From Croceimicrobium sp965228705 (GTDB taxonomy: Bacteria; Bacteroidota; Bacteroidia; Flavobacteriales; Schleiferiaceae), in contig NZ_OZ245832.1 in NCBI RefSeq assembly GCF_965228705.1, positions 3,534,001 through 3,598,000 on the forward strand: a stretch of 64,000 nt of DNA, given 5' to 3'. Every line of letters starts with the position of its first letter. The first letter of the stretch is position 1. The position numbers were made by a program, and so were the translations under genes. The notes below the pieces were generated by a model, which saw only the letters and a list, made by a program, of their open reading frames with translations, did not search any database and was not told the origin of the DNA. Of this stretch, positions 1 to 7,669 are shown in pieces.

Positions 1-815
1 GTGATGAATATGTATCCAATGATGTGAAATTGGATCGCGAAAATCAGCAGCTCTTAATGATTACCGGTCCGAATATGAGTGGTAAGTCGGCCTTATTGCG
101 GCAAACCGCTTTAATTAGTCTGATGGCGCAGATCGGAAGTTTTGTTCCCGCCAGTGCAGCCAAACTGGGCTTTTTAGATAAGATTTTTGTTCGAGTTGGG
201 GCTTCGGATAATATCTCACAAGGGGAATCAACCTTTATGGTGGAGATGAATGAAACCGCCAGTATTCTAAATAACCTCTCTGAGCGCAGTTTAATCCTCC
301 TAGATGAGATTGGTCGTGGCACCAGTACTTATGACGGGATAAGCATTGCTTGGAGCATTGCAGAGTATTTACACGAGCATCCGAGTAGGGCTAAAACCCT
401 ATTTGCCACCCATTATCATGAATTGAATGAAATGGAAGGTAATTTCGAGCGCATTCGCAATTATAATGTGAGTGTAAAAGAAATGGGGGATAAGATCATT
501 TTTATGCGTAAGCTTAGTGAAGGAGGTAGTGCGCATAGTTTTGGTATTCATGTGGCGCGAATGGCAGGGATGCCTGCTTTGGTGATATCTCGTTCTCAAA
601 AGATATTAAGTGAGCTAGAGGCCAGTCGAGCTAATGGTAGGGAAGCGGAAACACTTAATGATCAGGCCAAGGAAATGCAATTAAGTTTCTTTCAATTAGA
701 TGATCCAATTTTGGATGAAATCCGCAAGGATATTGAGAATCTGGATATTAATACCCTTACCCCGGTAGAGGCCTTGATGAAGCTAAATGAAATCAAGAAA
801 AAAATTGGTGCTTAG
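1..815 (+). CDS. mutS: DNA mismatch repair protein MutS, C-terminal part (5' end outside window)
   Basis: This is the ATPase end of MutS, which recognises mispaired bases and recruits MutL. The reading frame is open from base 3 across the left edge, so the first in-frame ATG at 24 is internal and the gene is truncated only by the window. Seen in the fragment: Walker A GPNMSGKS (fragment residues 22-29), the MutS signature around TFMVEMNETASIL, Walker B LILLDEIGRGTSTYDG and the switch motif TLFATHYHEL. The helix-turn-helix tail, ending in PVEALMKLNEIKKK, supports dimerisation. The motif spelling fits MutS1 of Bacteroidota rather than MutS2, because there is no Smr domain. Two tRNA genes follow on the same strand. 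I see no strong terminator directly after the stop. Confidence 0.96.
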   Translation, partial: DEYVSNDVKLDRENQQLLMITGPNMSGKSALLRQTALISLMAQIGSFVPASAAKLGFLDKIFVRVGASDNISQGESTFMVEMNETASILNNLSERSLILLDEIGRGTSTYDGISIAWSIAEYLHEHPSRAKTLFATHYHELNEMEGNFERIRNYNVSVKEMGDKIIFMRKLSEGGSAHSFGIHVARMAGMPALVISRSQKILSELEASRANGREAETLNDQAKEMQLSFFQLDDPILDEIRKDIENLDINTLTPVEALMKLNEIKKKIGA

Positions 816-894
816 GCTTGCTCAGGTTGGATAAATGATATTATATTTGCCGACCCAAAGCGAAAGCAGCGGTGTTCTTTAACAGAATAGAATT

Positions 895-967
895 GCGAGA
901 GTAGCTCAGTTGGTAGAGCACAACCTTGCCAAGGTTGGGGTCGCGGGTTCGAATCCCGTCTCCCGCT
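895..967 (+). tRNA. tRNA-Gly (anticodon GCC)
   Basis: The cloverleaf can be drawn completely. The D stem is GCTC/GAGC, the anticodon arm is CAACC-TTGCCAA-GGTTG with anticodon GCC at 928-930, and the T arm is GCGGG-TTCGAAT-CCCGT. The discriminator is U967 and no CCA is encoded. The 7-bp acceptor stem is 895-901 against 960-966, and its fourth pair is A898 against C963, a mismatch. All other acceptor pairs are Watson-Crick. A Rho-independent terminator follows at once. Confidence 0.95.
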
Positions 968-972
968 CAGAG

Positions 973-997
973 GCCCTCCTGAAGAGGGCTTTTTTTT
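973..997 (+). terminator. Rho-independent terminator after tRNA-Gly
   Basis: GCCCTC (973-978) and GAGGGC (984-989) form a 6-bp GC-rich stem with a 5-nt loop, followed by eight T (990-997). It lies 6 nt past the tRNA-Gly discriminator, so tRNA-Gly and tRNA-Leu are probably separate transcripts. Confidence 0.85.
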
Positions 998-1061
998 GCG
1001 CTTCCTGGAAACGCAGAAAATGGTTCTGGAATTCGAATGTAAATTTGAATTCTTCATAGCC

Positions 1062-1147
1062 GCCCTGGTGGTGGAATTGGTAGACACGCGGGACTTAAAA
1101 TCCCGTGGCCAGCAACGGCCGTGCGGGTTCAAGTCCCGCCTGGGGCA
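1062..1147 (+). tRNA. tRNA-Leu (anticodon UAA)
   Basis: This is a class II tRNA of 86 nt. The acceptor GCCCTGG pairs with CTGGGGC (two G-U pairs) and the discriminator is A1147. The anticodon arm is GGGAC-TTAAAAT-CCC, with anticodon TAA. A long variable arm (TGGCCAGCAACGGCCG region) and the T arm GCGGG-TTCAAGT-CCCGC follow. No CCA is encoded. It reads UUA, with wobble to UUG. Confidence 0.95.
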
Positions 1148-1153
1148 CAACAG

Positions 1154-1186
1154 AAAAAAGCGTTAACGAAAGTTGACGCTTTTTTT
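1154..1186 (+). terminator. Rho-independent terminator after tRNA-Leu
   Basis: AAGCGTTAAC and GTTGACGCTT form a 10-bp stem (one G-U pair) around a GAAA loop, followed by a T run to 1186. An A run precedes the stem. It ends the tRNA-Leu transcript. Confidence 0.85.
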
Positions 1187-1333
1187 GTTTGTAATCCTTT
1201 CTGGGAACTCTTCTGAGTTTCAAAATCAAGTATTCTCATTTACTCTCCCTTTCGAACCAATCATCGTGCCTTTGAAACCAATGATTGCTAGGGCTTCTGC
1301 CAATCTTTGCCTCATCATTAAAGAAACACAATC

Positions 1334-1735
1334 ATGAATTTGAAAAGGGCAATGCTTTCGGCAGTTTTAATATGGGTATTAGGTGTAAGCGCTTATACAG
1401 GATCCTTCTTTATCCATCTCATGGCAGATCCTAATTTACAAGCCAATTTGGTCCTCACATTCGCCTTGATTCCCAGTGCTATTTTGGGGGCTAAATTGTA
1501 CTATCGGAGTGGACTCAAGACTAATGGGTTTAAGCTAGGTACAGGGATGTTTTTCATCGCGATGCTCCTGGATGCACTTATTACTGTGCCCCTATATATT
1601 ATTCCAGAAGGAGGTGATCATATTAGCTTTTTTAGCGATCCGGGATTTTGGTTTATCGCGGTAGAGTACATTTTAACCGTGGGATTGTATTGGCGATTTA
1701 AGGTTTTTACCAGAAGTCGAAAGCTTTTTAGTTAG
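1334..1735 (+). CDS. Small four-helix integral membrane protein, unknown function
   Basis: This 133-residue protein is almost entirely hydrophobic, with about four predicted transmembrane helices (near residues 7-27, 37-55, 70-90 and 107-125) and a basic C-terminus (RSRKLFS). A PEGGDHISFF loop precedes the last helix. The architecture resembles small DUF5367-type membrane proteins, but I cannot confirm the family by eye. The ATG at 1334 begins just before the first helix. Four bases separate its stop from the next gene, a GNAT acetyltransferase, so the two are probably co-transcribed. No substrate or catalytic residue can be named. Confidence 0.75.
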   Translation: MNLKRAMLSAVLIWVLGVSAYTGSFFIHLMADPNLQANLVLTFALIPSAILGAKLYYRSGLKTNGFKLGTGMFFIAMLLDALITVPLYIIPEGGDHISFFSDPGFWFIAVEYILTVGLYWRFKVFTRSRKLFS

Positions 1736-1739
1736 TTCC

Positions 1740-2249
1740 ATGCTTAGTACAAAAAGAGCTTATATAAGGCCTTTGAAGAGCTCCGACTTTGAGCTGCTCT
1801 TAGAAATGTACTTGGAACCCGATTCCAATAAATATATCGCTCCTCTTAAAGATCAATCGCCCGAGTTTTATCTGAATTTCCTGCAAACTAAGCGGCAGCA
1901 AAATCAAAAGGAAATGGGATTCTGGGTGGCGGTTGAAAAGACCTCGAAGCAAATTATAGGTACTGTTAATCTCAATACCTATGCACCCTTAGCTATTAAG
2001 CATATTGGCTGTCATTTGCGAATCGCTTTTTGGGGAAAGTCTTATGCCTCTGAATTGCTAAGTGCTATGATCAAATATGGATTCGAGGAAAGGGACTTGC
2101 CCCGCATTCACGGAGTTTTAGAAAGGGAAAACCTGGCTTCAAGGAGGCTCATGAATAAACTGGGCTTTAGCTTTTACCGGAAGGAGATTGTAAATGATGT
2201 GCAACTAGAAGTGCATAAGCTTGATATTGACGAGTACCCCTTGAAATAG
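1740..2249 (+). CDS. GNAT family N-acetyltransferase (RimJ/RimL type)
   Basis: The protein transfers an acetyl group from acetyl-CoA to an amine on an unknown acceptor. Its 169 residues match the usual length of the RimJ/RimL-like GNAT subfamily. It opens with the strand typical of that group (RAYIRPLKSSDFELLLEMY). The acetyl-CoA-binding core includes IGCHLRIAFWGKSYASELL and a glycine/alanine turn, and ends with RENLASRRLMNKLGFSFYRKE, where an asparagine and an arginine pair precede the last helix. The start at 1740 is 4 nt after the upstream stop, without an obvious Shine-Dalgarno sequence. Relatives acetylate ribosomal proteins, antibiotics or small metabolites, so the substrate stays open. 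Confidence 0.85.
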   Translation: MLSTKRAYIRPLKSSDFELLLEMYLEPDSNKYIAPLKDQSPEFYLNFLQTKRQQNQKEMGFWVAVEKTSKQIIGTVNLNTYAPLAIKHIGCHLRIAFWGKSYASELLSAMIKYGFEERDLPRIHGVLERENLASRRLMNKLGFSFYRKEIVNDVQLEVHKLDIDEYPLK

Positions 2250-2262
2250 ATGAAAGGCCGGC

Positions 2263-2304
2263 AAAAAAAAAGCAGACTACTCAAATTTTGAATAGCCTGC
2301 TTTG
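2263..2304. terminator. Bidirectional terminator between convergent genes
   Basis: AAAGCAG-A-CTA-C-TCAAA is mirrored by TTTGA-ATAG-CCTGCTTT, a 17-bp stem with two mismatches. It is flanked by an A run on the left, which is a T run on the minus strand, and a short T run on the right. It lies between the convergent GNAT gene and the lipoprotein gene. Confidence 0.7.
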
Positions 2305-2323
2305 AAATGAAAATTATTCCTGC

Positions 2324-3979
2324 TTAGAATCCAATCTTATTACAAACGGATTGTGGTAGATTGATATCATAGGTATGCCCATCAATCACTTTGACATTCA
2401 TGGTGTCAATCTGGTCCTGGCCATACTGTGCGCGGAAGTCATAATAGGCGCCATCTTCCAGACTGGTAAAGCTGTATTGGCTTACAGTATTATTTACAAA
2501 GCGATAGAGTTCGCTAAAAGGAGCCTCATCGCTGGGATCATGAGCACGGTAGTACATCACTACCCCTACCGGAGGTTGGATGAAAGCGCCATCACAGCGC
2601 AAGCGATAAGCTAAGGTTACCGGATCAATGGCACTGTTGTAGTCAATTTCATTTTTCCAGCCATTGCTGGTTTCGCTGGCATTAAAGCTGTAATTGCTGT
2701 TTTTCAGGCTACCGGATTTGGCTCTAACCTCTTTTAATACTAAGGGTTGCAAGGCTTTAATATCTTGTTGAGGGTTGGAGGAAGTAATGCTTGGTGACTC
2801 ATAATTGAAAGAACCGCCTAGCTCAACCACATATTGGATATTAGTATTCAGAATTTCAAAAACCAATTCTAAGTTACCGGTAGCGCTGGGTACATTGGCG
2901 CTCTTTAAATTACTGCTAATGCTGTATTCGTATGAAGGAGTGAGTTTAGGGGAATACCAAAGTCTGTAAGCACTGCTTTCCGTGCTATAGCTTAAGGGAT
3001 CAACTGAAATATCGATGTAGAGAACGTCATTGTCATCTTTCTTTACCACTAAATCCTGGTTCGACATAAACTTCCAAACCTGTTCTTCGGGTTCAAAGTA
3101 TTTTACGCCAGCACGATCACCTACCGCAAAGGGCTGTAGCGTTTCGGGATTGTAGAGATTGGGATCTATATCCAAGCGAACTGTAGCATTGAGGCCTGGA
3201 GGGGTCAGGATTTCGGTTAAACCGCCATTCTCATTAATTGCGGCAAATGAGAAATCTTCGCCTTCACCCAAGCTAACATCTCCATTTCCTGTTGTTGGCA
3301 CGACTAGGTCTATAGCGCCATCCCAAACAGCAATAAAAACGGAGCCGTCAATAATTTCAATTTCAAAACGGCTAGCCTTCTTGCCAAGAATAAGGTTTCC
3401 TTGCTCATCTAAAAACTTGGTGCCTGGAGGTATAGTTAAGGCCACTTTACTATTGGCTGTTTGGGCAGAAACTTGAATGGTGTCGCTGGTTTCTCCAGTG
3501 CTGGGATTGGTGCTGAAACCAGCTGTGCCCACGGCAATATTGGAAGGAAGGTTAGCAGTGTTCAATAGCCTTAACTCCTTGTTTTGATAGTATTGGCCTT
3601 CTTTTACCTCATAGGAGAGGTTGCTGCCTAAATAGCCGGGGGCTGAAGCATTTATACTAAATCGAAGGGAAGAACCCGCAACAGGTTCCTGCTCTGTGGG
3701 AACCATTAATTGCACCAGCTTACCACTGTTTTGAATATTCTGAGTTCCGTCCAAAGCGTAGATCTTGCTGGCATCGGGGCCACTAAGTCTAATACGCAGG
3801 TTCGCTGGTAAAACGGCATTGGAATCAGAGACATCTACCAAATCGGTAATGGCGATATAGCGGTAAAATGTGGGGTTTACATGTACATCAAAATCATTGA
3901 TGATATCATCTGGTTTGGTGCAGGAAACAAGACTTATGCTTAAAGCTAATAGGAATAGGGGTTTAATAAAGCGAATCAT
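2324..3979 (-). CDS. Secreted/outer-membrane lipoprotein of unknown function
   Basis: The chosen start (3977-3979) gives MIRFIKPLFLLALSISLVSC, a lipoprotein signal peptide with cysteine at residue 20. An in-frame ATG at 4018 would only add 13 polar residues before it. The mature protein is about 530 residues of beta-rich sequence with few charged clusters. It has stretches that look like successive immunoglobulin-like or carbohydrate-binding folds (for example GSSLRFSINASAPGYLG and IPPGTKFLDEQGNLILG). The final segment (DGAYYDFRAQYGQDQIDT) resembles a carboxypeptidase-regulatory or fibronectin-like strand set. No catalytic motif is visible. It is a single gene ending at a bidirectional terminator. 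I do not recognise a named family. Confidence 0.85.
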   Translation of the reverse strand: MIRFIKPLFLLALSISLVSCTKPDDIINDFDVHVNPTFYRYIAITDLVDVSDSNAVLPANLRIRLSGPDASKIYALDGTQNIQNSGKLVQLMVPTEQEPVAGSSLRFSINASAPGYLGSNLSYEVKEGQYYQNKELRLLNTANLPSNIAVGTAGFSTNPSTGETSDTIQVSAQTANSKVALTIPPGTKFLDEQGNLILGKKASRFEIEIIDGSVFIAVWDGAIDLVVPTTGNGDVSLGEGEDFSFAAINENGGLTEILTPPGLNATVRLDIDPNLYNPETLQPFAVGDRAGVKYFEPEEQVWKFMSNQDLVVKKDDNDVLYIDISVDPLSYSTESSAYRLWYSPKLTPSYEYSISSNLKSANVPSATGNLELVFEILNTNIQYVVELGGSFNYESPSITSSNPQQDIKALQPLVLKEVRAKSGSLKNSNYSFNASETSNGWKNEIDYNSAIDPVTLAYRLRCDGAFIQPPVGVVMYYRAHDPSDEAPFSELYRFVNNTVSQYSFTSLEDGAYYDFRAQYGQDQIDTMNVKVIDGHTYDINLPQSVCNKIGF

Positions 3980-4167
3980 ATTGGTTTTAAATCGGTTGCA
4001 AAAAGAATCCTTAAACAACCAATACCAAGGTTTATCAAAAGCAGTAGTGGGAGTAAGGGTTTGTAAATTTAAGTAAAGTAGCAGTGAGTCTTAGGGGTTT
4101 AGTTTTCAGGCACTAAGCGTATGGGCTTGTTTTTTGGCTGAGCCGAAAATTGCCTGCTTAGCATATT

Positions 4168-5415
4168 CTAAAGATCCAAAAAGGACGCTATTTCTTTGGC
4201 ATTAGTAACTATACTGATAATCCTTCCTTTAGGAGAAACCAGTATAAAGCTTGGAAAGAAAGTAATGTTAAATCGCTTCCGAAATTGATTATCAGCTAGA
4301 GCTAAAGGCCAGGGAATCTCATGCTCCTTGCGATAGGCTTCTACGCTTTCGGGCTTATCGTGTTCAAATACCCCAATAACTTCAACCTTATTTGTTGCGT
4401 ATATTTTTTTGATGTCTGGCTCTTGCTTGAGGCAAGCTCCGCACCAGGTGCCCCCCACATCAATAAGTAAAGGATTTCCCTGCGATAGGAAAGCGTCCAA
4501 CCTTACTTTACTTCCATCCAAAAGTTGAATCGTAAAGTCAGAAATATCCTCACCTTCTACGAATACTGGATCAGGCTTCGTATTGGTTTCGGCTAAGGTG
4601 ATGTGTCGGCCATCGGGGCTAAAGCTTTTTAAATAATAATTCTGATCATATAATTTAAAAATAGCGTTTGGATCCAATACTTGAGCTTGCCTTAAAATGG
4701 AACTGAAGTCTTGGTTGCCGTCCTGTATTCCTTCTGTAATTAGAATGCGGTCCCCTTGAGAATGAGTTTCCAGGCTAAAAAGGCCATCCGCAGAGTTGTC
4801 GAGAAGTAAAATGCTAATGATCTTGCCATTTAAGATATTCTGACTAAGGGCTAAGTTTAGTCGATTCGCTGTTAACCAAAATCTAGGAGCAAGGATTTCG
4901 CTCTGTGGGTATTTGGACTGATAACGGGCTTTAAGCTGAGCTTTATAGTTAGGTGAAATTTGACTTCTCGCAATGCTGTAGTGCAGGGCAGCGGTTTTGT
5001 GCTTTTCATTAGTCAACTCAATACTTATGCTGTTTGATAGGGAAATACCTTTTCCATCGTCACTGAAATCCATATTACCATTGCGATCCAGGTAAATAGT
5101 GGATTGTGATTCGTGAGGGTTCTCAATCAGGAAACAGATTTCCTGGGGAAAGGTAGGTTGACTCAGGCCATTAAAGTATATAAATCCATAGGCTGTATTC
5201 TCCAATTTCAAACCAGGAGGTAATTGCTTAATGGGGGCCTCTTGCGCTTTATTATTAATTTGATTTTCCGATAATTTAAAGAGGGGGATAAAACTTACCA
5301 GATTGCTATTGAGCCCAAATTGACTTAAATAAATGGGCTCAGTCTTTAATTGTTTATCCTGAGCAAAGCTTTGAATGCTGAGAACCAGAAATACCAAAAG
5401 AGCAAAAAACTTCAT
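4168..5415 (-). CDS. TlpA-like thioredoxin-fold protein with long N-terminal domain
   Basis: The signal peptide (MKFFALLVFLVLSIQSFAQ) puts it in the periplasm or outer envelope. The ATG at 5415 gives the cleanest signal, with alternatives at 5424 and 5439. The last 130 residues form a TlpA/ResA-type thioredoxin domain with the redox motif WCGAC followed by LKQEPDIKK, and a cis-proline region near FFPSF. The preceding 280 residues are not a recognised domain. They contain an acidic loop, DRNGNMDFSDDG, with EF-hand-like spacing of oxygen ligands. Such proteins usually reduce or isomerise disulfides in exported proteins. The partner is unknown. Its neighbours are a lipoprotein and a response regulator on the same strand. 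Confidence 0.85.
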   Translation of the reverse strand: MKFFALLVFLVLSIQSFAQDKQLKTEPIYLSQFGLNSNLVSFIPLFKLSENQINNKAQEAPIKQLPPGLKLENTAYGFIYFNGLSQPTFPQEICFLIENPHESQSTIYLDRNGNMDFSDDGKGISLSNSISIELTNEKHKTAALHYSIARSQISPNYKAQLKARYQSKYPQSEILAPRFWLTANRLNLALSQNILNGKIISILLLDNSADGLFSLETHSQGDRILITEGIQDGNQDFSSILRQAQVLDPNAIFKLYDQNYYLKSFSPDGRHITLAETNTKPDPVFVEGEDISDFTIQLLDGSKVRLDAFLSQGNPLLIDVGGTWCGACLKQEPDIKKIYATNKVEVIGVFEHDKPESVEAYRKEHEIPWPLALADNQFRKRFNITFFPSFILVSPKGRIISIVTNAKEIASFLDL

Positions 5416-5542
5416 GGGAAACATGAAAATTGAGCTCAAGAATAGCTTGCTTGGGTAAATCGCTTAGGCCATGGCCGTGTTAAAGATACAAAGGCATTGA
5501 AAGTTGGCTTGTCAGAGAATGCGCTAAGCATTTTATAATGGC

Positions 5543-6190
5543 TCAACTGGGTAAGATAAGCCCTTCATTAAGGGCCCATTTGTAGAGATCCAGGCTGGTC
5601 TCCAATTCCAATTTTTGAAAAATCCGCGCTCGGTAGGAAGCTACGGAGCTATTGTGAAGCTTGAGGATTTCGGCTATTTCCCTGGAGGTTTTACCTTGAA
5701 TCATTAAGGAAAGTACTTCCGACTCTCTTTGGGAAAGGCAATTTATTGATTGCCGGTGGTCGGAGCCGGAAGCTATACTTTCCATTAAAATCTCACTTGA
5801 AAAATAGTTTTTACCATGCAAGAGGTTAAGAATGGCGAAGTGCAGTTCTTCATCAGGGGAAGTCTTCTCAATAAAACCATTGATCCCTAAGTCAACTAAT
5901 CGCTTAATGTAAAGCTTGGCCGGCTCCATAGAGAACATCAAAATGGGGCTTTTGGGTATAAGATTACGAATGATGCGCACCAATGATATTATTTCAAAGT
6001 CGGGGAGATTAATGTCCATCAGGATTAAGTCCGGAAAGTCTTGTGATTCAGCAATTTCTTGGCATAGGCTTACCGCTTCTTTGCCATTGGCGGCTATTTG
6101 ATAAGTGTCGAAGAGCTTATTGCGTTCACAAAATGATTTAACTCCCATTTGAACTACCGGGTGGTCATCGATAATTAAAAGCTTAGGCAT
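5543..6190 (-). CDS. NarL/FixJ-family response regulator (REC + LuxR-type HTH)
   Basis: This transcription factor is controlled by Asp phosphorylation. With the start at 6190 (MPKLLIIDDHPVVQMG) it has 215 residues. The receiver carries the acidic pair IIDD, the acceptor Asp in LILMDINLPD (Asp59), Ser in MFSME and Lys in IEKTS. The LuxR/GerE helix-turn-helix follows (LSQRESEVLSLMIQGKTSREIAEILKLHNSSVASYRARIF), ending in LYKWALNEGLI. It is clearly paralogous to the regulator at 6916-7572, sharing HPVVQMG, FSMEP, KLYIKRL, GK-YFSS and the C-terminus. A 6-codon upstream extension to 6208 is possible. The intergenic region to the divergent receiver protein carries two copies of the TGTAGAAC motif, so autoregulation is plausible. 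No kinase is adjacent. Confidence 0.93.
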   Translation of the reverse strand: MPKLLIIDDHPVVQMGVKSFCERNKLFDTYQIAANGKEAVSLCQEIAESQDFPDLILMDINLPDFEIISLVRIIRNLIPKSPILMFSMEPAKLYIKRLVDLGINGFIEKTSPDEELHFAILNLLHGKNYFSSEILMESIASGSDHRQSINCLSQRESEVLSLMIQGKTSREIAEILKLHNSSVASYRARIFQKLELETSLDLYKWALNEGLILPS

Positions 6191-6255
6191 GAAATGATTT
6201 TCTGGCAAGGAATAGATTTCCCCTATTTCGCTTTTTAGAAAAATCGGATTCTTAC

Positions 6256-6333
6256 TGTAGAACTTATTTTACAGAGCCTAAAAAGCTTGTTATGTTCGGT
6301 TATGCTAGTTTAAGTTCTACATGAGATTAGAAC
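6256..6333. promoter_or_regulatory. Candidate operator pair between divergent response-regulator genes
   Basis: The interval between the divergent genes holds TGTAGAAC at 6256-6263, part of the dyad CTGTA-N10-TACAG. It also holds GTTCTACA at 6314-6321, part of a perfect dyad GTTCTA-N8-TAGAAC (6314-6333). The same 8-mer recurs in other intergenic regions of this window. Which protein binds it is unknown. The flanking NarL-type regulators are obvious candidates. Confidence 0.5.
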
Positions 6334-6393
6334 GAATGCCACAGGGTCTTTCTCTTTGAATCAAGAGGTTTGTAATATCAAAAAAATGAAGTT

Positions 6394-6786
6394 GTGCGAA
6401 TATTAGTTCTTGAAGACAACCAGTTTATAGCCTCAATAATTACAGCGTCTTTAAAAAGTAGTGACTGTGAATTGCTAATCGTTAAAGACCAGTTTGAAGC
6501 CGAAAGGCACTTCGAGAAAGAGCAGCCCGATATTTTGATATCCGATATTCATATGGAGCAGGGTACCAGTCTTGATTTTTTGAGAGTGGTAAGTAAATAT
6601 CCAAAGACGAAGGTTGTAGTGGTAAGCTCAGATTTCGAGCGTTTGATGGAAGTAGAAGAAAATATTGGACTGAAGAACTGGTCTTATATCAGCAAGAATA
6701 ATCGCAAATGGTTGATGATGATCAAGACGGAGGTTCTGTCTTTCCTCAATACTAATAATAGTAGTACAGCTACCTCACTTGTTTAG
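6394..6786 (+). CDS. Single-domain response regulator (receiver only)
   Basis: The 130 residues cover one CheY-like receiver and nothing else. The motif opens MRILVLEDNQ, the acceptor is Asp51 in DILISDIHM, the Ser switch is in VVVVSSD and the conserved Lys is in YISKNN. The tail (LNTNNSSTATSLV) has no output domain. The only in-frame initiation codon after the upstream stop is GTG 6394; an ATG at 6386 is out of frame and hits a stop within six codons. The gene is divergent from one NarL-type regulator and convergent with its paralogue. Receiver-only proteins act as phosphate sinks, phosphorelay intermediates or allosteric partners. Here it may modulate the two flanking regulators, but that is inference from position. 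Confidence 0.85.
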   Translation: MRILVLEDNQFIASIITASLKSSDCELLIVKDQFEAERHFEKEQPDILISDIHMEQGTSLDFLRVVSKYPKTKVVVVSSDFERLMEVEENIGLKNWSYISKNNRKWLMMIKTEVLSFLNTNNSSTATSLV

Positions 6787-6884
6787 GTCCTGAACAGAAA
6801 AAAGAGGACTCCGAATTAATTATTGCTTTTGGGAAAAATCGATTCATCCTCATTGTCTCCGAATCCCTCCTTTCCCAAGCAAAT

Positions 6885-6917
6885 GTGCCGGTAAATAAAA
6901 AATACCGGCACTTTTTT
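6885..6917. terminator. Bidirectional terminator
   Basis: GTGCCGGTA (6885-6893) and TACCGGCAC (6903-6911) form a perfect 9-bp stem around an A-rich loop, with six T after it on the plus strand. On the minus strand the stem begins just downstream of the stop codon of the 6916-7572 gene. It serves the convergent receiver and response-regulator genes. Confidence 0.85.
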
Positions 6918-7572
6918 AGGGGTGAATGAGTCCTTCCTTTAAGGCCCACTGATACAATTCAAAATTACTTTTCACGCCAATTTTATCGAAAATTCGGGTG
7001 CGATAGGTGGCTACGGAGCTTTTATGTAAGGACAGTAATTCACAAATTTCTTTAGGGGATTTCCCCCTAATCATCAGGCCTAAAATTTCCGATTCTCTTT
7101 CAGAGAGATCATTGGAAATACTACTGAGTTCATCGGCTTCATCCTTATCATTCATTACCTCCATTAAGATGTCACTGGAGAAATAGGATTTACCGGATAA
7201 AATGCTGCGAATGGCAAATAGCATTTCATCATCAGTAGAGGTTTTATTCAAGAAGCCTTTAACGCCTAGCTTAATCAGGCGTTTGATATAAAGTTTTGGA
7301 GGCTCCATGGAAAACATCATAATAGCAAGTTCCGGAGCCCTGTCCAGCATAAATTTTACCAAGGCTAAAGCTTCATAGTCGGGCAAGTTAATATCTACAA
7401 TAGCCATTTGGTAATAGTCAGGATCTGACTGATGTTCCTTAATCTTCTTTACCGCCTCTTTACCACTTCCCACTACATCAACTTGGCTGAACAGTTTATT
7501 GCGCTCCATAAAAGCACTCATTCCCATTTGCACTACCGGGTGATCATCAACGATTAAAATATTGCCTGCCAT
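6916..7572 (-). CDS. NarL/FixJ-family response regulator, paralogue of the one at 5543-6190
   Basis: This 218-residue regulator has the same layout as its neighbour. The receiver has IVDDHPVVQMG, acceptor Asp60 in MAIVDINLPD, Ser in MFSME and Lys in LNKTS. A LuxR-type helix-turn-helix follows (LSERESEILGLMIRGKSPKEICELLSLHKSSVATYRTRIFDKIG). Long identical blocks (FSMEPPKLYIKRL, LYQWALKEGLI) show a recent local duplication. The two then diverged in the linker, which here carries an acidic insert (NDKDEADELSSISND). No histidine kinase is adjacent. The nearest classical one lies at 16.5 kb. Unlike the other copy, its upstream region (7573-7669) lacks the TGTAGAAC motif. Confidence 0.93.
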   Translation of the reverse strand: MAGNILIVDDHPVVQMGMSAFMERNKLFSQVDVVGSGKEAVKKIKEHQSDPDYYQMAIVDINLPDYEALALVKFMLDRAPELAIMMFSMEPPKLYIKRLIKLGVKGFLNKTSTDDEMLFAIRSILSGKSYFSSDILMEVMNDKDEADELSSISNDLSERESEILGLMIRGKSPKEICELLSLHKSSVATYRTRIFDKIGVKSNFELYQWALKEGLIHP

Positions 7573-7669
7573 AGCCTTGAATCAAATTAGCTTAAAAATA
7601 TCACTATACCCTCAATGAAAAAAGGAAAGAGCTTCAAAATGAGTGATTAAAGTGATGAATATTTAAAAA

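Noticed and set aside
812..1150. Minus-strand ORF of 112 residues with RRDSNPRPQPWQGCALPTELL
   Set aside because: It is the antisense translation of the two tRNA genes. This string is a well-known false protein from tRNA regions.
5416..5542. TATCTTTA on the minus strand upstream of the TlpA-like gene as a -7 element
   Set aside because: The last base of the TAnnTTTG consensus is wrong and there is no -33 partner.
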